A stretch of 64,000 nt of DNA from Microbacterium sp. MAH-37 (lineage in GTDB: Bacteria; Actinomycetota; Actinomycetes; Actinomycetales; Microbacteriaceae): contig NZ_WSEN01000004.1 in NCBI RefSeq assembly GCF_009758255.1, forward strand, positions 467,886 through 531,885. The letters are read 5' to 3'. Under the pieces are notes generated by a model. The model did no database searches. It was not told the DNA's origin and saw only the letters and a program-made list of their open reading frames with translations. Positions 1 through 8,345 of this stretch are shown here, in pieces. A program made the translations under genes and the position numbers. Positions within the stretch are counted from its first letter, which is position 1, and each line of letters begins with the position of its first letter.

Positions 1-423
1 GCGGGCGACCGCGGCTTCGAGCGTAGCGGTCAGGGCCTGCTTCGCAACAGGGTCGATCTCGGTGAGAGGCGCTCGGGCGGGGACGGCCAGCGCCGTGGGG
101 CGGGTCGACGCGCGCGCGGCGGCGTGGATGCGGTTGGCGTTGGCGATCTGCTCCTGACCGATCGAGAGCATCCACGGCAGGGCGGAGCCCCCGGGCATCC
201 GGTTCTCGTCGAGTCTTTCCCACGCGAAGGTGAAGACCTCCTGCAGCACCTCGTCGACGTGGTTCTCATCGGCGAGCTGCGAGTGGATCAGCGCGTGCAC
301 CGCGGGCACGTGCCGGTGGAAGAGGGTCTGGAAGGCATCCGCGTCGCCACGACGGAACGCCGCCACCAGGGTGCGATCGGTCGCGAGGTCGGCGGGGGCG
401 GATTTCTCGGGTGTGCCCTCCAT
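1..423 (-). CDS. ECF-type sigma-70 factor, N-terminal part (truncated by window edge)
   Basis: The 141 visible residues, read from an ATG at 423, contain a sigma-70 region 2 pattern: a DADAFQTLFHRHVPAVHALI segment, then DEVLQEVFTFAWERL and a PWMLSIGQEQIANANR segment like the -10 recognition helices of ECF sigma factors. The gene runs off the left end, so region 4 and any anti-sigma partner are not visible. By family role it would direct RNA polymerase to a small stress or envelope regulon. The start is uncertain because only a GAGGTG lies almost directly against the ATG. The family call is fairly sure; the regulon is unknown. Confidence 0.75.
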   Translation of the reverse strand, partial: MEGTPEKSAPADLATDRTLVAAFRRGDADAFQTLFHRHVPAVHALIHSQLADENHVDEVLQEVFTFAWERLDENRMPGGSALPWMLSIGQEQIANANRIHAAARASTRPTALAVPARAPLTEIDPVAKQALTATLEAAVAR

Positions 424-527
424 CACCTCTATTCTGGCCTGAAATCGGGAAAACGGGTGGCCGAGCTTGTCGACGGGGCCTCGAACACGGCACTCTGAGA
501 GGACGTGCGACAGGGAAGAGGGATGCG

Positions 528-1085
528 ATGAGGCGCAGAGCGGGTATCAGGGCATCGATCGCGGCGGTGTTCGGAGCGGCGATGCTGATCGCGTCGGCGC
601 CGGGCGCGGGGGCGGGAACCATCCAGCCAGAGGCCACGGAATCACCGGAGCCGGAACAGCACTGCGTGCAGAACCTCGACACCGGCAGCCTGGTGTGCGC
701 GGCATCCGATGATGCGCTGGGCGGACTCGTCTACGACGAGACGGGGAAGGTGCTGATCTACCAGCCGAACGGAACGCTGTCCCGCGCGACCGTGAGTCCC
801 GCGGCGACCTACGTGATCGGCGTCATCTACTCGTACCCGAACTACGGCGGAAGCACGCGGGTGCTGACCGGCTCGACGCCGTGCAGCTCCGGCGGCGCGT
901 ACAACTACCGGGATCTGTCGCTGATCGGCTGGAACAACGACATCGACTCCTTCAAGAGCTACGCCGGCTGCATGACGAAGCTCTGGGACGCCACGAACTT
1001 CGCCGGCAACGCCTACGGGTACTACACGAACATCGCGGATGCCGGATCGTGGCGCAACAGGGCGTCGTCGATCCGCTGGCAGTGA
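528..1085 (+). CDS. Secreted peptidase-inhibitor I36-like (beta/gamma-crystallin fold) protein
   Basis: The product is 185 residues, beginning with MRRRAGIR and a hydrophobic Sec signal peptide rich in Ala that ends near residue 29. The mature C-terminal half carries Tyr/Gly/Asn-rich repeats (YSYPNYGGSTRVLTG, a NYRDLSLIGWNNDIDSFKSY stretch, ATNFAGNAYGYYTN, then SSIRWQ at the end) and paired cysteines. This matches the Streptomyces metalloproteinase-inhibitor / peptidase inhibitor I36 pattern of crystallin-like Greek keys. A longer frame opens at 411, but this start places the signal peptide at the N-terminus. It is divergent from the sigma factor gene. The function is probably extracellular inhibition or binding, and the target is not known. 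Confidence 0.75.
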   Translation: MRRRAGIRASIAAVFGAAMLIASAPGAGAGTIQPEATESPEPEQHCVQNLDTGSLVCAASDDALGGLVYDETGKVLIYQPNGTLSRATVSPAATYVIGVIYSYPNYGGSTRVLTGSTPCSSGGAYNYRDLSLIGWNNDIDSFKSYAGCMTKLWDATNFAGNAYGYYTNIADAGSWRNRASSIRWQ

Positions 1086-1094
1086 GCTACGTCG

Positions 1095-1946
1095 TCAGCC
1101 GCTGACGACCACTTCATCGCCCACGCGGATCACACCGCCGTGGCCGCTGAGGTCGTCGACGTCGCCGCTGACGACGCCGCCCTCGCTCCGGAGCAGCAGC
1201 AGAGTGCCGAGAGTCGGCTCGGCCTGACCGACACGGCCGGTGAGCGTGGTGAGCACCTTCGCGTCGCGCTCCCCGGTGTCGGGGTTCGCGTGCGTGGCGA
1301 GGCACCGGCCGATCGGCTTGTGCACGGTGAAGCGCACGTCGCCGATGCGCACCTCTCCCGACCACTGCAGCTCGTCCCAGGCATCCACCCCGTCGATCAC
1401 GACGTTGGAGCGGAACCGGCGGTCGTCGATCGGCTTCTCGAGGGCGTCGCCGAGCGCGGCGATGCTGGCGGTGCTGTGCACCGAGACGAAGCCGCGCGAG
1501 CGGTCCTGGAAGCGGGACTGCTCGCCGTCGCCGACGAGGGCGAGCGGCAGTCGCCCCGGGCGGCCGAGGCGCTTGGCATCCGGCGTGGTCAGGACGAACT
1601 CCGTCAGTGCCTCGACGAGTTCGGCACGGCCGTCGTCGTCGAGACCGGCGTCGACGAGCACGACGTCGTCGTGGCTGACCTGCACGCGCAGCGCCTCGTG
1701 GTCGTAGCGCAGGCGCAACGCGGCCAGTGCGGGGAACGACTCCAGCGCGAGGCCCTTCGACTTCGGCCAGTAGTGCAGGCCCGCGTCATCGAGCTCCGGC
1801 GTCGCGGCATCCGCGAACCGGAAAGCGAGCACGCGGTCACCGGCGACACGCCCGTCGGCCTGCACGGTCAGCTCCTCGCACTGCTCAGGGGTGAACCCCT
1901 TGACGGGATGACGGTACAGGGCGACGACGCGGGGCATGCGATCCAT
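1095..1946 (-). CDS. MOSC domain protein with N-terminal beta-barrel (YcbX/mARC-like)
   Basis: This 283-residue protein opens with VVALYRHPVKGFTPEQ, typical of the MOSC_N barrel domain, and continues into a MOSC domain with RFRSNVVIDG and GRCLATHANPDTGERD. The Cys in the last motif corresponds to the molybdenum-coordinating cysteine of mARC/YcbX proteins. Such proteins bind the molybdenum cofactor and reduce N-hydroxylated compounds. It is cytoplasmic and monocistronic. A start at the second Met (residue 4) is also possible. The substrate cannot be deduced. Confidence 0.85.
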   Translation of the reverse strand: MDRMPRVVALYRHPVKGFTPEQCEELTVQADGRVAGDRVLAFRFADAATPELDDAGLHYWPKSKGLALESFPALAALRLRYDHEALRVQVSHDDVVLVDAGLDDDGRAELVEALTEFVLTTPDAKRLGRPGRLPLALVGDGEQSRFQDRSRGFVSVHSTASIAALGDALEKPIDDRRFRSNVVIDGVDAWDELQWSGEVRIGDVRFTVHKPIGRCLATHANPDTGERDAKVLTTLTGRVGQAEPTLGTLLLLRSEGGVVSGDVDDLSGHGGVIRVGDEVVVSG

Positions 1947-1977
1947 TCTTCCAGTCAGCGCTCAAGGCACGACGAAA

Positions 1978-2010
1978 CCCCGGGAGGGACAGCATCCTGT
2001 CCACCCGGGG
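1978..2010 (-). terminator. Hairpin downstream of the DUF3073 gene
   Basis: CCCCGGG at 1978-1984 pairs with CCCGGGG at 2004-2010, and the loop itself contains the pairing GGACAG/CTGTCC. It lies between the end of the DUF3073 gene and the start of the MOSC gene, so it probably ends DUF3073 transcription. Confidence 0.6.
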
Positions 2011-2035
2011 CTCAGTCGTTGCGAAAGAGCGGAGC

Positions 2036-2224
2036 TCAGGCTTTCTCGAGCTCGTCCTCGTCTTCGTCCGCGTACTGGTCAGCCCACTTGTCGACGTACT
2101 CGTCACCCTCCGATGCGGGATGACCGAGTTCGCGCTCCAATGCGGAGTAGTTGACGTCAGGACTGTACGCCTTGAGTTCGCGAGCGATCTTCGTGTGTTT
2201 CGCCTTCTGACGGCCACGGCCCAT
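2036..2224 (-). CDS. DUF3073 domain-containing small protein
   Basis: This 62-residue protein starts MGRGRQKAKHTKIARELKAY, followed by SPDVNYSALERELG and an acidic C-terminus. That is the characteristic full-length sequence of the DUF3073 family, widespread in Actinobacteria. The basic N-terminus and acidic tail suggest nucleic-acid or ribosome contact, but no function is established. It is monocistronic, divergent from the universal stress protein gene, and followed by a hairpin terminator. Confidence 0.9.
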   Translation of the reverse strand: MGRGRQKAKHTKIARELKAYSPDVNYSALERELGHPASEGDEYVDKWADQYADEDEDELEKA

Positions 2225-2376
2225 GCGCGAGACCCCCTTACGAGTTCAGCAACGGGCTGTGCGGGGCCCGATGTCTTATCCACGGCACCGGCTCGAGGCC
2301 GGTAAGAGTAGCATTCAGGATAGCACGCACGCCAGGGCAACAGCCCTCTTGGCGCCACCGGTGAAGGGAGATCGCC

Positions 2377-2922
2377 ATGACAGAACCCGCCTCCACCCCG
2401 TCGGATGAAAGCCTCCCGAACGAGGCGCTGCAGAAGGCCGTCATCGTCGGCCTGCAACCCGGGCAGCCCGGGCACGTGCTGGACGAAGCCGTCCGGTACG
2501 CGAAGCTGCTCGGCTCGCCGCTGGTCGTGGTGCACGTCGACGTCAGCCGGTTCGTCACCTACGAGGACCCCGACGGATACGTGCACTCCGCGCCCATCGA
2601 CCTCAACGTCGACCTCGGCGCCGCCGAGTTCGAGGAGGTGCAGAAGGTAGCGGGCGCCGCGCTGAAGGACGCCGGGATCACCTGGGTCGCTCGTCAGCTG
2701 GTCGGCGATCCGGCGCTGGCCATCAAGCAGCTCGCGGACAAGCTCGATGCGGAGCTGATCGTGATCGGCACCCGCCGTCGCGGATTCGGCGAGTCGGTCC
2801 GGGAGTTCTTCACCGGCTCGGTCGCCGCGCGGCTCGCGCACCGTCAGCACCGGAACATCCTCGTGATCCCTCAGGAAGAGGAGTCCGGCAAGGAGAACAA
2901 GGACCTCTGGCCGGAGGAGTGA
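2377..2922 (+). CDS. Universal stress protein (UspA family)
   Basis: A 181-residue single UspA domain preceded by a short polar leader. After the first strand (KAVIVGLQPGQPG) come DEAVRYAKLLGSPLVVVHVD, a VARQLVGDPALAIKQLADKL segment and, at the C-terminus, VIGTRRRGFGESVREFFTGS, which fits the ATP-binding G-x2-G-x9-GS loop. It is therefore probably an ATP-binding Usp. The extended insert (YEDPDGYVHSAPIDLNVDLG) between strands 2 and 3 is longer than in short Usps. A good RBS (GGGAGA) precedes the ATG. Its role in stress or dormancy is inferred from the family. Confidence 0.88.
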   Translation: MTEPASTPSDESLPNEALQKAVIVGLQPGQPGHVLDEAVRYAKLLGSPLVVVHVDVSRFVTYEDPDGYVHSAPIDLNVDLGAAEFEEVQKVAGAALKDAGITWVARQLVGDPALAIKQLADKLDAELIVIGTRRRGFGESVREFFTGSVAARLAHRQHRNILVIPQEEESGKENKDLWPEE

Positions 2923-2943
2923 CCCCTCGTCTCGTCGCTCCGG

Positions 2944-2993
2944 ACTCCGGGTCCTGAGCGAGCGCAGCGGGACGAAGGGCGCTCAGGACCCGG
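2944..2993. repeat. CTGAGCGAGC-type dispersed palindrome, copy 1
   Basis: The ends form an inverted repeat, GGGTCCTGAGCG near the left and CGCTCAGGACCC on the right, around the core AGCGGGACGAAGGG. A second copy follows 10 bases later; further copies occur near 24.2 kb and inside recQ. It lies downstream of the universal stress protein gene and could act as a transcription terminator. Confidence 0.75.
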
Positions 2994-3002
2994 ATACAAC
3001 CG

Positions 3003-3050
3003 ACTCCGGGTCCTGAGTGAGCGGAGCGAGACGAAGGGCGCTCAACGACC
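3003..3050. repeat. CTGAGCGAGC-type dispersed repeat, copy 2
   Basis: CTCCGGGTCCTGAGTGAGCG followed by GAGCGAGACGAAGGGCGCTCA repeats copy 1 with small changes, but the right arm decays into CGACCGG. It overlaps the last codons and the TGA (3042-3044) of the PadR gene on the opposite strand, so the PadR C-terminus is partly built from repeat sequence. Confidence 0.7.
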
Positions 3051-3677
3051 GGGGATGCCGGCCAGTGCGTTCGTCACGGCCTTCGCCGCGGCATCCATCG
3101 CCGACTCGAGGTCGGTGACGACCGTCGTCGGCAGCGCGCCGCCGCGGGCGACGTGGGTGCGCAGGTCGCTGCGCACCCGCGCGCGGAAGGCGTTGATCGA
3201 GGCGTCCGCCCGCTGCAGGTTCTCGCGCGCGATCACCCGCTCGTCGTCGTAGCCGGGGGCACGGGACGGTTCGCTCCTGGCCGCCTTGCGCTCGTCCTGT
3301 GCGGCGGCGGCGAGGTCGGCCCGCAGGCTCTTCATCGCCTCCTGCACGCTCTGGCGCACCTCGTTCGCGATCAGGCGCACCGAATCGGCCAGGCCGTCCT
3401 CGATGCCCGCGAGGTCGTCCTCGCGGGCGGCGAGCTCGGCGCGTCCGGCATCCGTGATCGAGTAGATCGTGGTGCGGCCGTCGACCGTCTTGGTGACCAG
3501 ACCCTCCTCCTCGAGCTTGGCGAGACGAGGGTAGATGGTGCCGGCGCTGGGTGTGTACGTTCCGCCGGTGCGGTCGGTCAGCGCCTGGATGATGCCGTAG
3601 CCGTGCTGCGGCGCCTCGGCGAGCAGCGACAGCAGGTACAGGCGCAGATCGCCGTGCGAGAAGACTGCGGGACTCAT
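3042..3677 (-). CDS. PadR family transcriptional regulator
   Basis: A 211-residue regulator from the ATG at 3677, which overlaps the stop of the upstream DUF4097 gene as ATGA. An upstream in-frame start at 3692 is unlikely given this coupling. The N-terminal winged helix has the PadR signature LRLYLLSLLAEAPQHGYGII, TPSAGTIYPRLAKLEEEGLV and TTIYSITDAGRAELAAR. The C-terminal half is a long charged helical region (PadR C domain) for dimerisation. It probably represses its own operon through the AT-rich operators upstream of the DUF4097 gene. The inducing signal is unknown. Confidence 0.9.
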   Translation of the reverse strand: MSPAVFSHGDLRLYLLSLLAEAPQHGYGIIQALTDRTGGTYTPSAGTIYPRLAKLEEEGLVTKTVDGRTTIYSITDAGRAELAAREDDLAGIEDGLADSVRLIANEVRQSVQEAMKSLRADLAAAAQDERKAARSEPSRAPGYDDERVIARENLQRADASINAFRARVRSDLRTHVARGGALPTTVVTDLESAMDAAAKAVTNALAGIPGR

Positions 3678-4519
3678 GCCCCCTCCTCCCATTCCGGGTC
3701 GTCGGCCACGGTGGTCAGCGGCTTGCGGAGCACAGTGATGCCGCCCGAGACGGTGTTCGCGCGCACGTCGACGAAGCTGCCGGCGAGTTCACCGGTGGAC
3801 CCGGTGAAGTTGCTCGGACCGCTCTGCGAGCGCTGCACGCCGTCGACCATCATCCGTCCGCTCATCGAGCGCAGCACGTAGTTGGCGGGCAGGGTCTCGT
3901 CGAGGCGGATCGTGGTGGCGCCGGAGACGGTGTTGAGGTTGATCGTGTTGACGTTGCCGGATGCGTCGACGAGCGTGGCGCCCGAGACGGTGTCGACGGT
4001 CGCCTTGCGCACGTTGCCGGTGACGGCCACGTCGCCCGAGACGCTGTTCGCGTTCAGGGTGCCGGTGAGGCTGCGGATCTGCACGTCGCCGGAGACCGAG
4101 TTGACGGTGAGGTCACCGGTGAGCGTGTCGACGATGATGTCGCCGGACACGGTGTTCAGGCGGGTGTCGTTGTGGATGCCGGAGATCAGAGCGCCGGCGC
4201 TGACGACGCCCAGGTTCAGGGCGATGCCGCGGGGGACCGCGACGCTGATCTCGGCCTTGGGACCACCGGCGCCGAAGTTGCGGAACACCTCGAGGAAGTT
4301 GTCCCAGCCGAGCTGCGGGTGGTCGATCTCGACCTGGGTGCCGTCCGACTCGACGCGGAGATCCTTGATGGTGACGCCGTGCACCTCGATGCGGATGCCC
4401 GGTTCGTCGTGAGCGACGATGTCGACCTGGCCGCCGACGAGGCCGACCTTGAGACGGGTCGCCGTGGCGATGTCGATGACGCGTTCCTCGCCGGGGGCGA
4501 TGAGCCACTTCTCGGTCAT
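3674..4519 (-). CDS. DUF4097 beta-strand repeat protein
   Basis: A 281-residue protein composed mainly of short beta repeats: LNTVSGDIIVDTLTGDLTVNS, VSGDVQIRSLTGTLNANSVSG, ATVDTVSGATLVDASG, with NTVSG recurring about every 18-20 residues, as in a right-handed beta-solenoid. This is the DUF4097 (putative adhesin-like) pattern. No signal peptide or membrane span is visible, so it appears cytoplasmic or peripheral despite the family name. It is co-transcribed and translationally coupled with the PadR gene behind it. Its molecular role is unknown; pairing with PadR is common. Confidence 0.85.
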   Translation of the reverse strand: MTEKWLIAPGEERVIDIATATRLKVGLVGGQVDIVAHDEPGIRIEVHGVTIKDLRVESDGTQVEIDHPQLGWDNFLEVFRNFGAGGPKAEISVAVPRGIALNLGVVSAGALISGIHNDTRLNTVSGDIIVDTLTGDLTVNSVSGDVQIRSLTGTLNANSVSGDVAVTGNVRKATVDTVSGATLVDASGNVNTINLNTVSGATTIRLDETLPANYVLRSMSGRMMVDGVQRSQSGPSNFTGSTGELAGSFVDVRANTVSGGITVLRKPLTTVADDPEWEEGA

Positions 4520-4543
4520 GTGAGTCTCTCCTGATGTGATGGG

Positions 4544-4591
4544 CGATATCGAGATATATCGCGTGATTCGAGAGTAACACGATATATCGCG
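4544..4591 (-). promoter_or_regulatory. Putative PadR operators in the DUF4097-padR promoter
   Basis: The undecamer GATATATCGCG occurs at 4553-4563 and again at 4581-4591, and CGATATATCG at 4580-4589 is a perfect palindrome. A related CGATATCG lies at 4544-4551. Such AT-rich palindromes stand out sharply in this GC-rich DNA and sit 25-70 bases upstream of the operon start, the expected place for PadR autorepression. Confidence 0.65.
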
Positions 4592-4616
4592 AGTCTGTCA
4601 AGGGGCGCACGAAAAG

Positions 4617-4650
4617 AGGAGGCGCCTCACAGGAATGTGCCGCGCCTCCT
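4617..4650 (-). terminator. Intrinsic terminator of the Tat-exported protein gene
   Basis: A 9-bp stem, AGGAGGCGC (4617-4625) with GCGCCTCCT (4642-4650), has a 16-base loop and is followed in the minus direction by TCTTTTC. It lies 18 bases past the stop at 4668. Confidence 0.8.
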
Positions 4651-4667
4651 TCGTCAGGGATGGCGTG

Positions 4668-5249
4668 TCAGGGAGTGACGTCCGAGTACTGCACCGCGCT
4701 GACCACGCTGTTGTTCGCGGTGTTCGGGTCTGTCATCCCGGGCGCGGCGATGCTGACGATGTAGGGGTTGAGATCCTCCGCCCACGGGAGGGGATCGACG
4801 AGTCCCGCGGACACCCGGAAGCGCACCGTGGAGGTGTTGTAGTCGCTGACCGGGATGGCCACAGGGACGGCGTACGTCGAGGTCTGCACGTTGCCGGTGG
4901 TGTCGGTGCTCGACGCGGTGAGCGGGGTGTCGCCGAGGGTGACGTCGACTCCGGAGACGATCCGGATGTCGAACGAGACGGTGAGGATCGAACCGGCCGC
5001 GACCTCCGCGTCGGAATACGCGGCGAAGGTGCTCGGATGGGTCATGGTCCATTGCCGGGTGCCATCCGGGCTGGTCTGTTCGAGGACGTCCCCGCTCGAC
5101 ATGGACAGCTGCAGATCGGCGGTGTCGCCGCTGGCGGCGTAGGCGGGCACGGCGATGGCGGCGGCGACGACGGGAACCGACCATGCGGCGCCCTTCAGCG
5201 CGGTGCGTCGGGTCAGCCCGCGCTGCGCGGACTCGGCGATTTCAGGCAT
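4668..5249 (-). CDS. Tat-exported secreted protein of unknown function
   Basis: The product has 193 residues. The N-terminus LTRRTALKGAAWSVPVVAAA followed by AVPAYA-ASG is a twin-arginine signal peptide with a clear cleavage site near residue 38. The mature part is Thr/Ser/Val-rich and predicted all-beta, like a DUF11-type or fibronectin-like surface domain, ending DPNTANNSVVSAVQYSDVTP. No catalytic motif is recognisable. It stands alone, is followed by a strong terminator, and was probably exported folded. Function unknown. Confidence 0.75.
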   Translation of the reverse strand: MPEIAESAQRGLTRRTALKGAAWSVPVVAAAIAVPAYAASGDTADLQLSMSSGDVLEQTSPDGTRQWTMTHPSTFAAYSDAEVAAGSILTVSFDIRIVSGVDVTLGDTPLTASSTDTTGNVQTSTYAVPVAIPVSDYNTSTVRFRVSAGLVDPLPWAEDLNPYIVSIAAPGMTDPNTANNSVVSAVQYSDVTP

Positions 5250-5374
5250 GAACGAGCGATCCTCCGGTGTTGTCGTGAAGCGAGGGTTCGCACGTGCCCC
5301 AAGAACCCCAGCCGTTCCCCCGGAGCCACGCTAGCCGAACAGCCGGCATCCTCCGATGGGGAGAACTGCCCATG

Positions 5375-7786
5375 TCAGGCCCAGATGCGCTCCTGGTAGT
5401 CGCGGGTGGCGCGGTCGGAGGAGAAGTAGCCGCAGCGCGCCACGTTCAGCACGGCGGAGCGCGTCCACGCATCCGGGTCCGCATACGCCGCGTCCACGCG
5501 CGCCTGTGCGTCGGCGTAGGCGCGGTAGTCGGCGAGCACCATGTACCGGTCCTCGGTGAGCAGGTTGGTGACGATCGGCTCGAACACCGCGCGGTCGCCG
5601 CCCGAGAACGCGCCGGACGCGATGAGGTCGACGGCGCGCCGTGCCCCGGCATCCACGGCCTCGCCCGGTCGATAGGCGGGCGCGAGCGCGGCGACCTCGG
5701 GCTCGGTCATGCCGAACAGGAAGAAGTTCTCGTCGCCGACCCGCTCGCGGATCTCGACGTTCGCGCCGTCGTCGGTGCCGATCGTCAGCGCGCCGTTGAG
5801 TGCGAGCTTCATGTTGCCCGTGCCGGACGCCTCCTTACCGGCCTGCGAGATCTGCTCCGACAGGTCAGCGGCGGGGATCACACTCTCGGCGAGCGTCACG
5901 TCGTAGTTCGCCGGATACAGCACCCGGAGCCTGCCCTCGAGCCGCTCGTCGTCGTTCACGACGCTCGCGACGGCATTGATCAGGTGGATGATCCGCTTCG
6001 CCATGACGTATCCGGGCGCCGCCTTCGCGCCGAACAGCACGGTGCGCGGCTGCAGAGCGGATGCTGCGACGCGGCCCGAGACCACGCCCTCGTAGGTGTC
6101 CACGACGTGCAGCACCTTCAGCAGCTGCCGCTTGTACTCGTGCAGGCGCTTGACCATCACGTCGAGCAGATGGGTGTCGTCGATCTCCGTCCGGTCGCGC
6201 ACCCGCAGCACCTCGTTCAGACGCTGCTTGTTTCCGGCCTTGACCTGCGCGAACGCGTCGCGGAACGCGGCGTCCTCGGCGAACGGCTCGAGCTCGCGCA
6301 GCCGCTCCAGGTCGGCGAGCCAGCCGTCGCCGATCGCCTCGGTGATGAGCGCCGACAGCGCGGGGTTCGCCAGCCGCAGGAACCGGCGCGGCGTGACGCC
6401 GTTGGTGACGTTGGTGAACTTCTGCGGGAAGAACTCGGCGAAGTCGGGCAGCACGGCATCTCGCAGCAGCTGCGAGTGCAGCTCGGCGACGCCGTTCACC
6501 TTCACACTGGCGATCGTCGCGACGTGCGCCATCCGCACCGCGCGCACCGGGCTCTCCGCGATGATCGACATCGCGGCCACGCGCTCCTCGCCCAGGCGCT
6601 CGCGCACGGTGAGCAGGAACTCCTCGTTGATCCGGTAGATGATGTCGAGGTGCCGCGGAAGCAGCCGGCGCAGCAGATCGACCGGCCACACCTCGAGCGC
6701 CTCGGGCAGCAGTGTGTGGCAGGTGTAGGCGAAGCAGCGCTGCGTGATCGCCCACGCGGCATCCCAGGTCATGTCGTGCTCATCGATCAGCAGGCGCATC
6801 AGCTCTGGCACGGCGATCACGGGATGCGTGTCGTTCAGCTGGAAGATCGCGCGCTCGGGAAGCTCGTCGAGAGGGCGACCGGCGGCGAGCAGATCGTCGA
6901 CGACGTCGCCGACGGATGCGGCCGCGAAGAAGTACTGCTGCTGCAGCCGCAGCTCCTTGCCCTGCGGCGTGGAATCGTCGGGGTAGAGCACCTTCGAGAT
7001 GTTCTCGGCGAACGTCTTCGCGCGCACGGCGCGCTCGTAGTCGCCGGCGTTGAAGGCGGGCAGGTCGAGCGGCTCGAGCGCCTCCGCGCTCCACAGCCGC
7101 AGGATGCCGGCGCCGCTGCGATATCCGGGCACGATGAAGTCGTACGGCACGGCGCGCACCGCCCAGCCGTCCTCGACGCCGCCGAACCGGATCGTCCGAG
7201 CGCGCTCCGGGCGGGGGAACTCCCACGGCGATCCGCCGCGCATCCAGGCATCCGGATGCTCGACCTGCCGGCCGTCCTCGAACGACTGCCGGAAGATGCC
7301 GTACTCGTAGCGGATGCCGTAGCCGATGCTCGGCACGCCGAGCGTCGCCATCGAGTCGACGAAGCACGCCGCGAGGCGGCCCAGTCCGCCGTTTCCGAGG
7401 CCGGGCTCGATCTCGTGCGCGCGCAGCTCGTCGAGGTCGATGCCGCACGCCGCGAGCGCCTCGGCCGCGATGTCCTCGAGACCGGTCGCGAGCAGGCTGT
7501 TGTCCAACTGACGGCCGAGCAGGTATTCGGCGGAGAGGTAGCAGATCGTCTTGCCGTCGCGCGGGGCGCGCTCGGTCTCGAGGCGTCGCGCGGCGAGATG
7601 ACCGCGCACGGTGCGCACCAGGGCGAGATAGCGGTCATCGACCGTGGAGTCCTGCAGGGTGACGCCGCGGTCCTGGGCGAGGTTGAGGAGGAACTCGGCG
7701 ACGAAGTCGTCGACGGACGCGGGCGGCGCGATCACGTTCGCGAGGGCGAGCGGATGCCTGGGGCGAGGGCTCTCGGATGCGGTCAC
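5375..7786 (-). CDS. glgP: Glycogen/maltodextrin phosphorylase (GT35)
   Basis: An 803-residue PLP-dependent alpha-glucan phosphorylase releasing glucose-1-phosphate from glycogen. Characteristic blocks are KTICYLSAEYLLGRQL near the N-terminus, EPGLGNGGLGRLAACFVDSM, the KRLHEYKRQLL segment and EASGTGNMKLALNGALTIGT, in which K660 is the expected Schiff-base lysine. Length matches the bacterial family (about 800). I chose the GTG at 7786 (protein VTASESPRP); a longer frame would run into the divergent gene at 7827. It is monocistronic, with no other glg genes nearby. Confident. Confidence 0.95.
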   Translation of the reverse strand: MTASESPRPRHPLALANVIAPPASVDDFVAEFLLNLAQDRGVTLQDSTVDDRYLALVRTVRGHLAARRLETERAPRDGKTICYLSAEYLLGRQLDNSLLATGLEDIAAEALAACGIDLDELRAHEIEPGLGNGGLGRLAACFVDSMATLGVPSIGYGIRYEYGIFRQSFEDGRQVEHPDAWMRGGSPWEFPRPERARTIRFGGVEDGWAVRAVPYDFIVPGYRSGAGILRLWSAEALEPLDLPAFNAGDYERAVRAKTFAENISKVLYPDDSTPQGKELRLQQQYFFAAASVGDVVDDLLAAGRPLDELPERAIFQLNDTHPVIAVPELMRLLIDEHDMTWDAAWAITQRCFAYTCHTLLPEALEVWPVDLLRRLLPRHLDIIYRINEEFLLTVRERLGEERVAAMSIIAESPVRAVRMAHVATIASVKVNGVAELHSQLLRDAVLPDFAEFFPQKFTNVTNGVTPRRFLRLANPALSALITEAIGDGWLADLERLRELEPFAEDAAFRDAFAQVKAGNKQRLNEVLRVRDRTEIDDTHLLDVMVKRLHEYKRQLLKVLHVVDTYEGVVSGRVAASALQPRTVLFGAKAAPGYVMAKRIIHLINAVASVVNDDERLEGRLRVLYPANYDVTLAESVIPAADLSEQISQAGKEASGTGNMKLALNGALTIGTDDGANVEIRERVGDENFFLFGMTEPEVAALAPAYRPGEAVDAGARRAVDLIASGAFSGGDRAVFEPIVTNLLTEDRYMVLADYRAYADAQARVDAAYADPDAWTRSAVLNVARCGYFSSDRATRDYQERIWA

Positions 7787-7826
7787 CCTATGACCGTAAC
7801 GCCCGCCCGGCTCGTATTCTTGGTGC

Positions 7827-8342
7827 GTGCCAGAACGAACTCCGGAATCCCCCGCCGCGCGCCTGCTTCGTGCGAGTTTCGCCACGGAGGAGGCCGTCTA
7901 CGGCGTGATCCTCGTCGCCGGCATGATCGCCGTCTCGGGGGCGCACGGTGCGACCTCGCTGAAGGTCTTCTGGACCGTGCTGGTGACCGTCGTCGTGTTC
8001 TGGCTCGCGCATCTGTACGCCGGGACGGTCGCCGGCCACGGGCTCGATCACGACCGCGTCGTGGGCCTCGGGGAGTCGTTCCGGCACGCGCTGCGGCGGT
8101 CGCTCGGACTGCTGCTCTCGTCGTGCATCCCCCTGCTGATCCTGCTGATGGGCAGTGCGCGCCTGATCAACGACAAGCTGACCATCTGGCTGGCGCTGTG
8201 GATGTGCGTCGCCGTGCTGGCGGTGCTCGGCTACATCGCGTTCCGGCGCCGCGGCGCCTCCTGGCCGATCCGGCTGCTCGGCGCGGTGACCACGGCGGCG
8301 TTCGGCATTGTGATCATCCTCGCGAAGGCGCTGATCCACTAG
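7827..8342 (+). CDS. Small integral membrane protein, unknown function
   Basis: A 171-residue protein from a GTG start, with four predicted transmembrane helices: VYGVILVAGMIAVSG, KVFWTVLVTVVVFWLAHLYA, a SLGLLLSSCIPLLILLMG pair after a charged loop, and LWMCVAVLAVLGYIAF followed by a last helix at the C-terminus. It is divergent from glgP and 60 bases upstream of the TipA-like regulator. No family-specific motif is recognised. Confidence 0.75.
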   Translation: MPERTPESPAARLLRASFATEEAVYGVILVAGMIAVSGAHGATSLKVFWTVLVTVVVFWLAHLYAGTVAGHGLDHDRVVGLGESFRHALRRSLGLLLSSCIPLLILLMGSARLINDKLTIWLALWMCVAVLAVLGYIAFRRRGASWPIRLLGAVTTAAFGIVIILAKALIH

Positions 8343-8345
8343 CGC

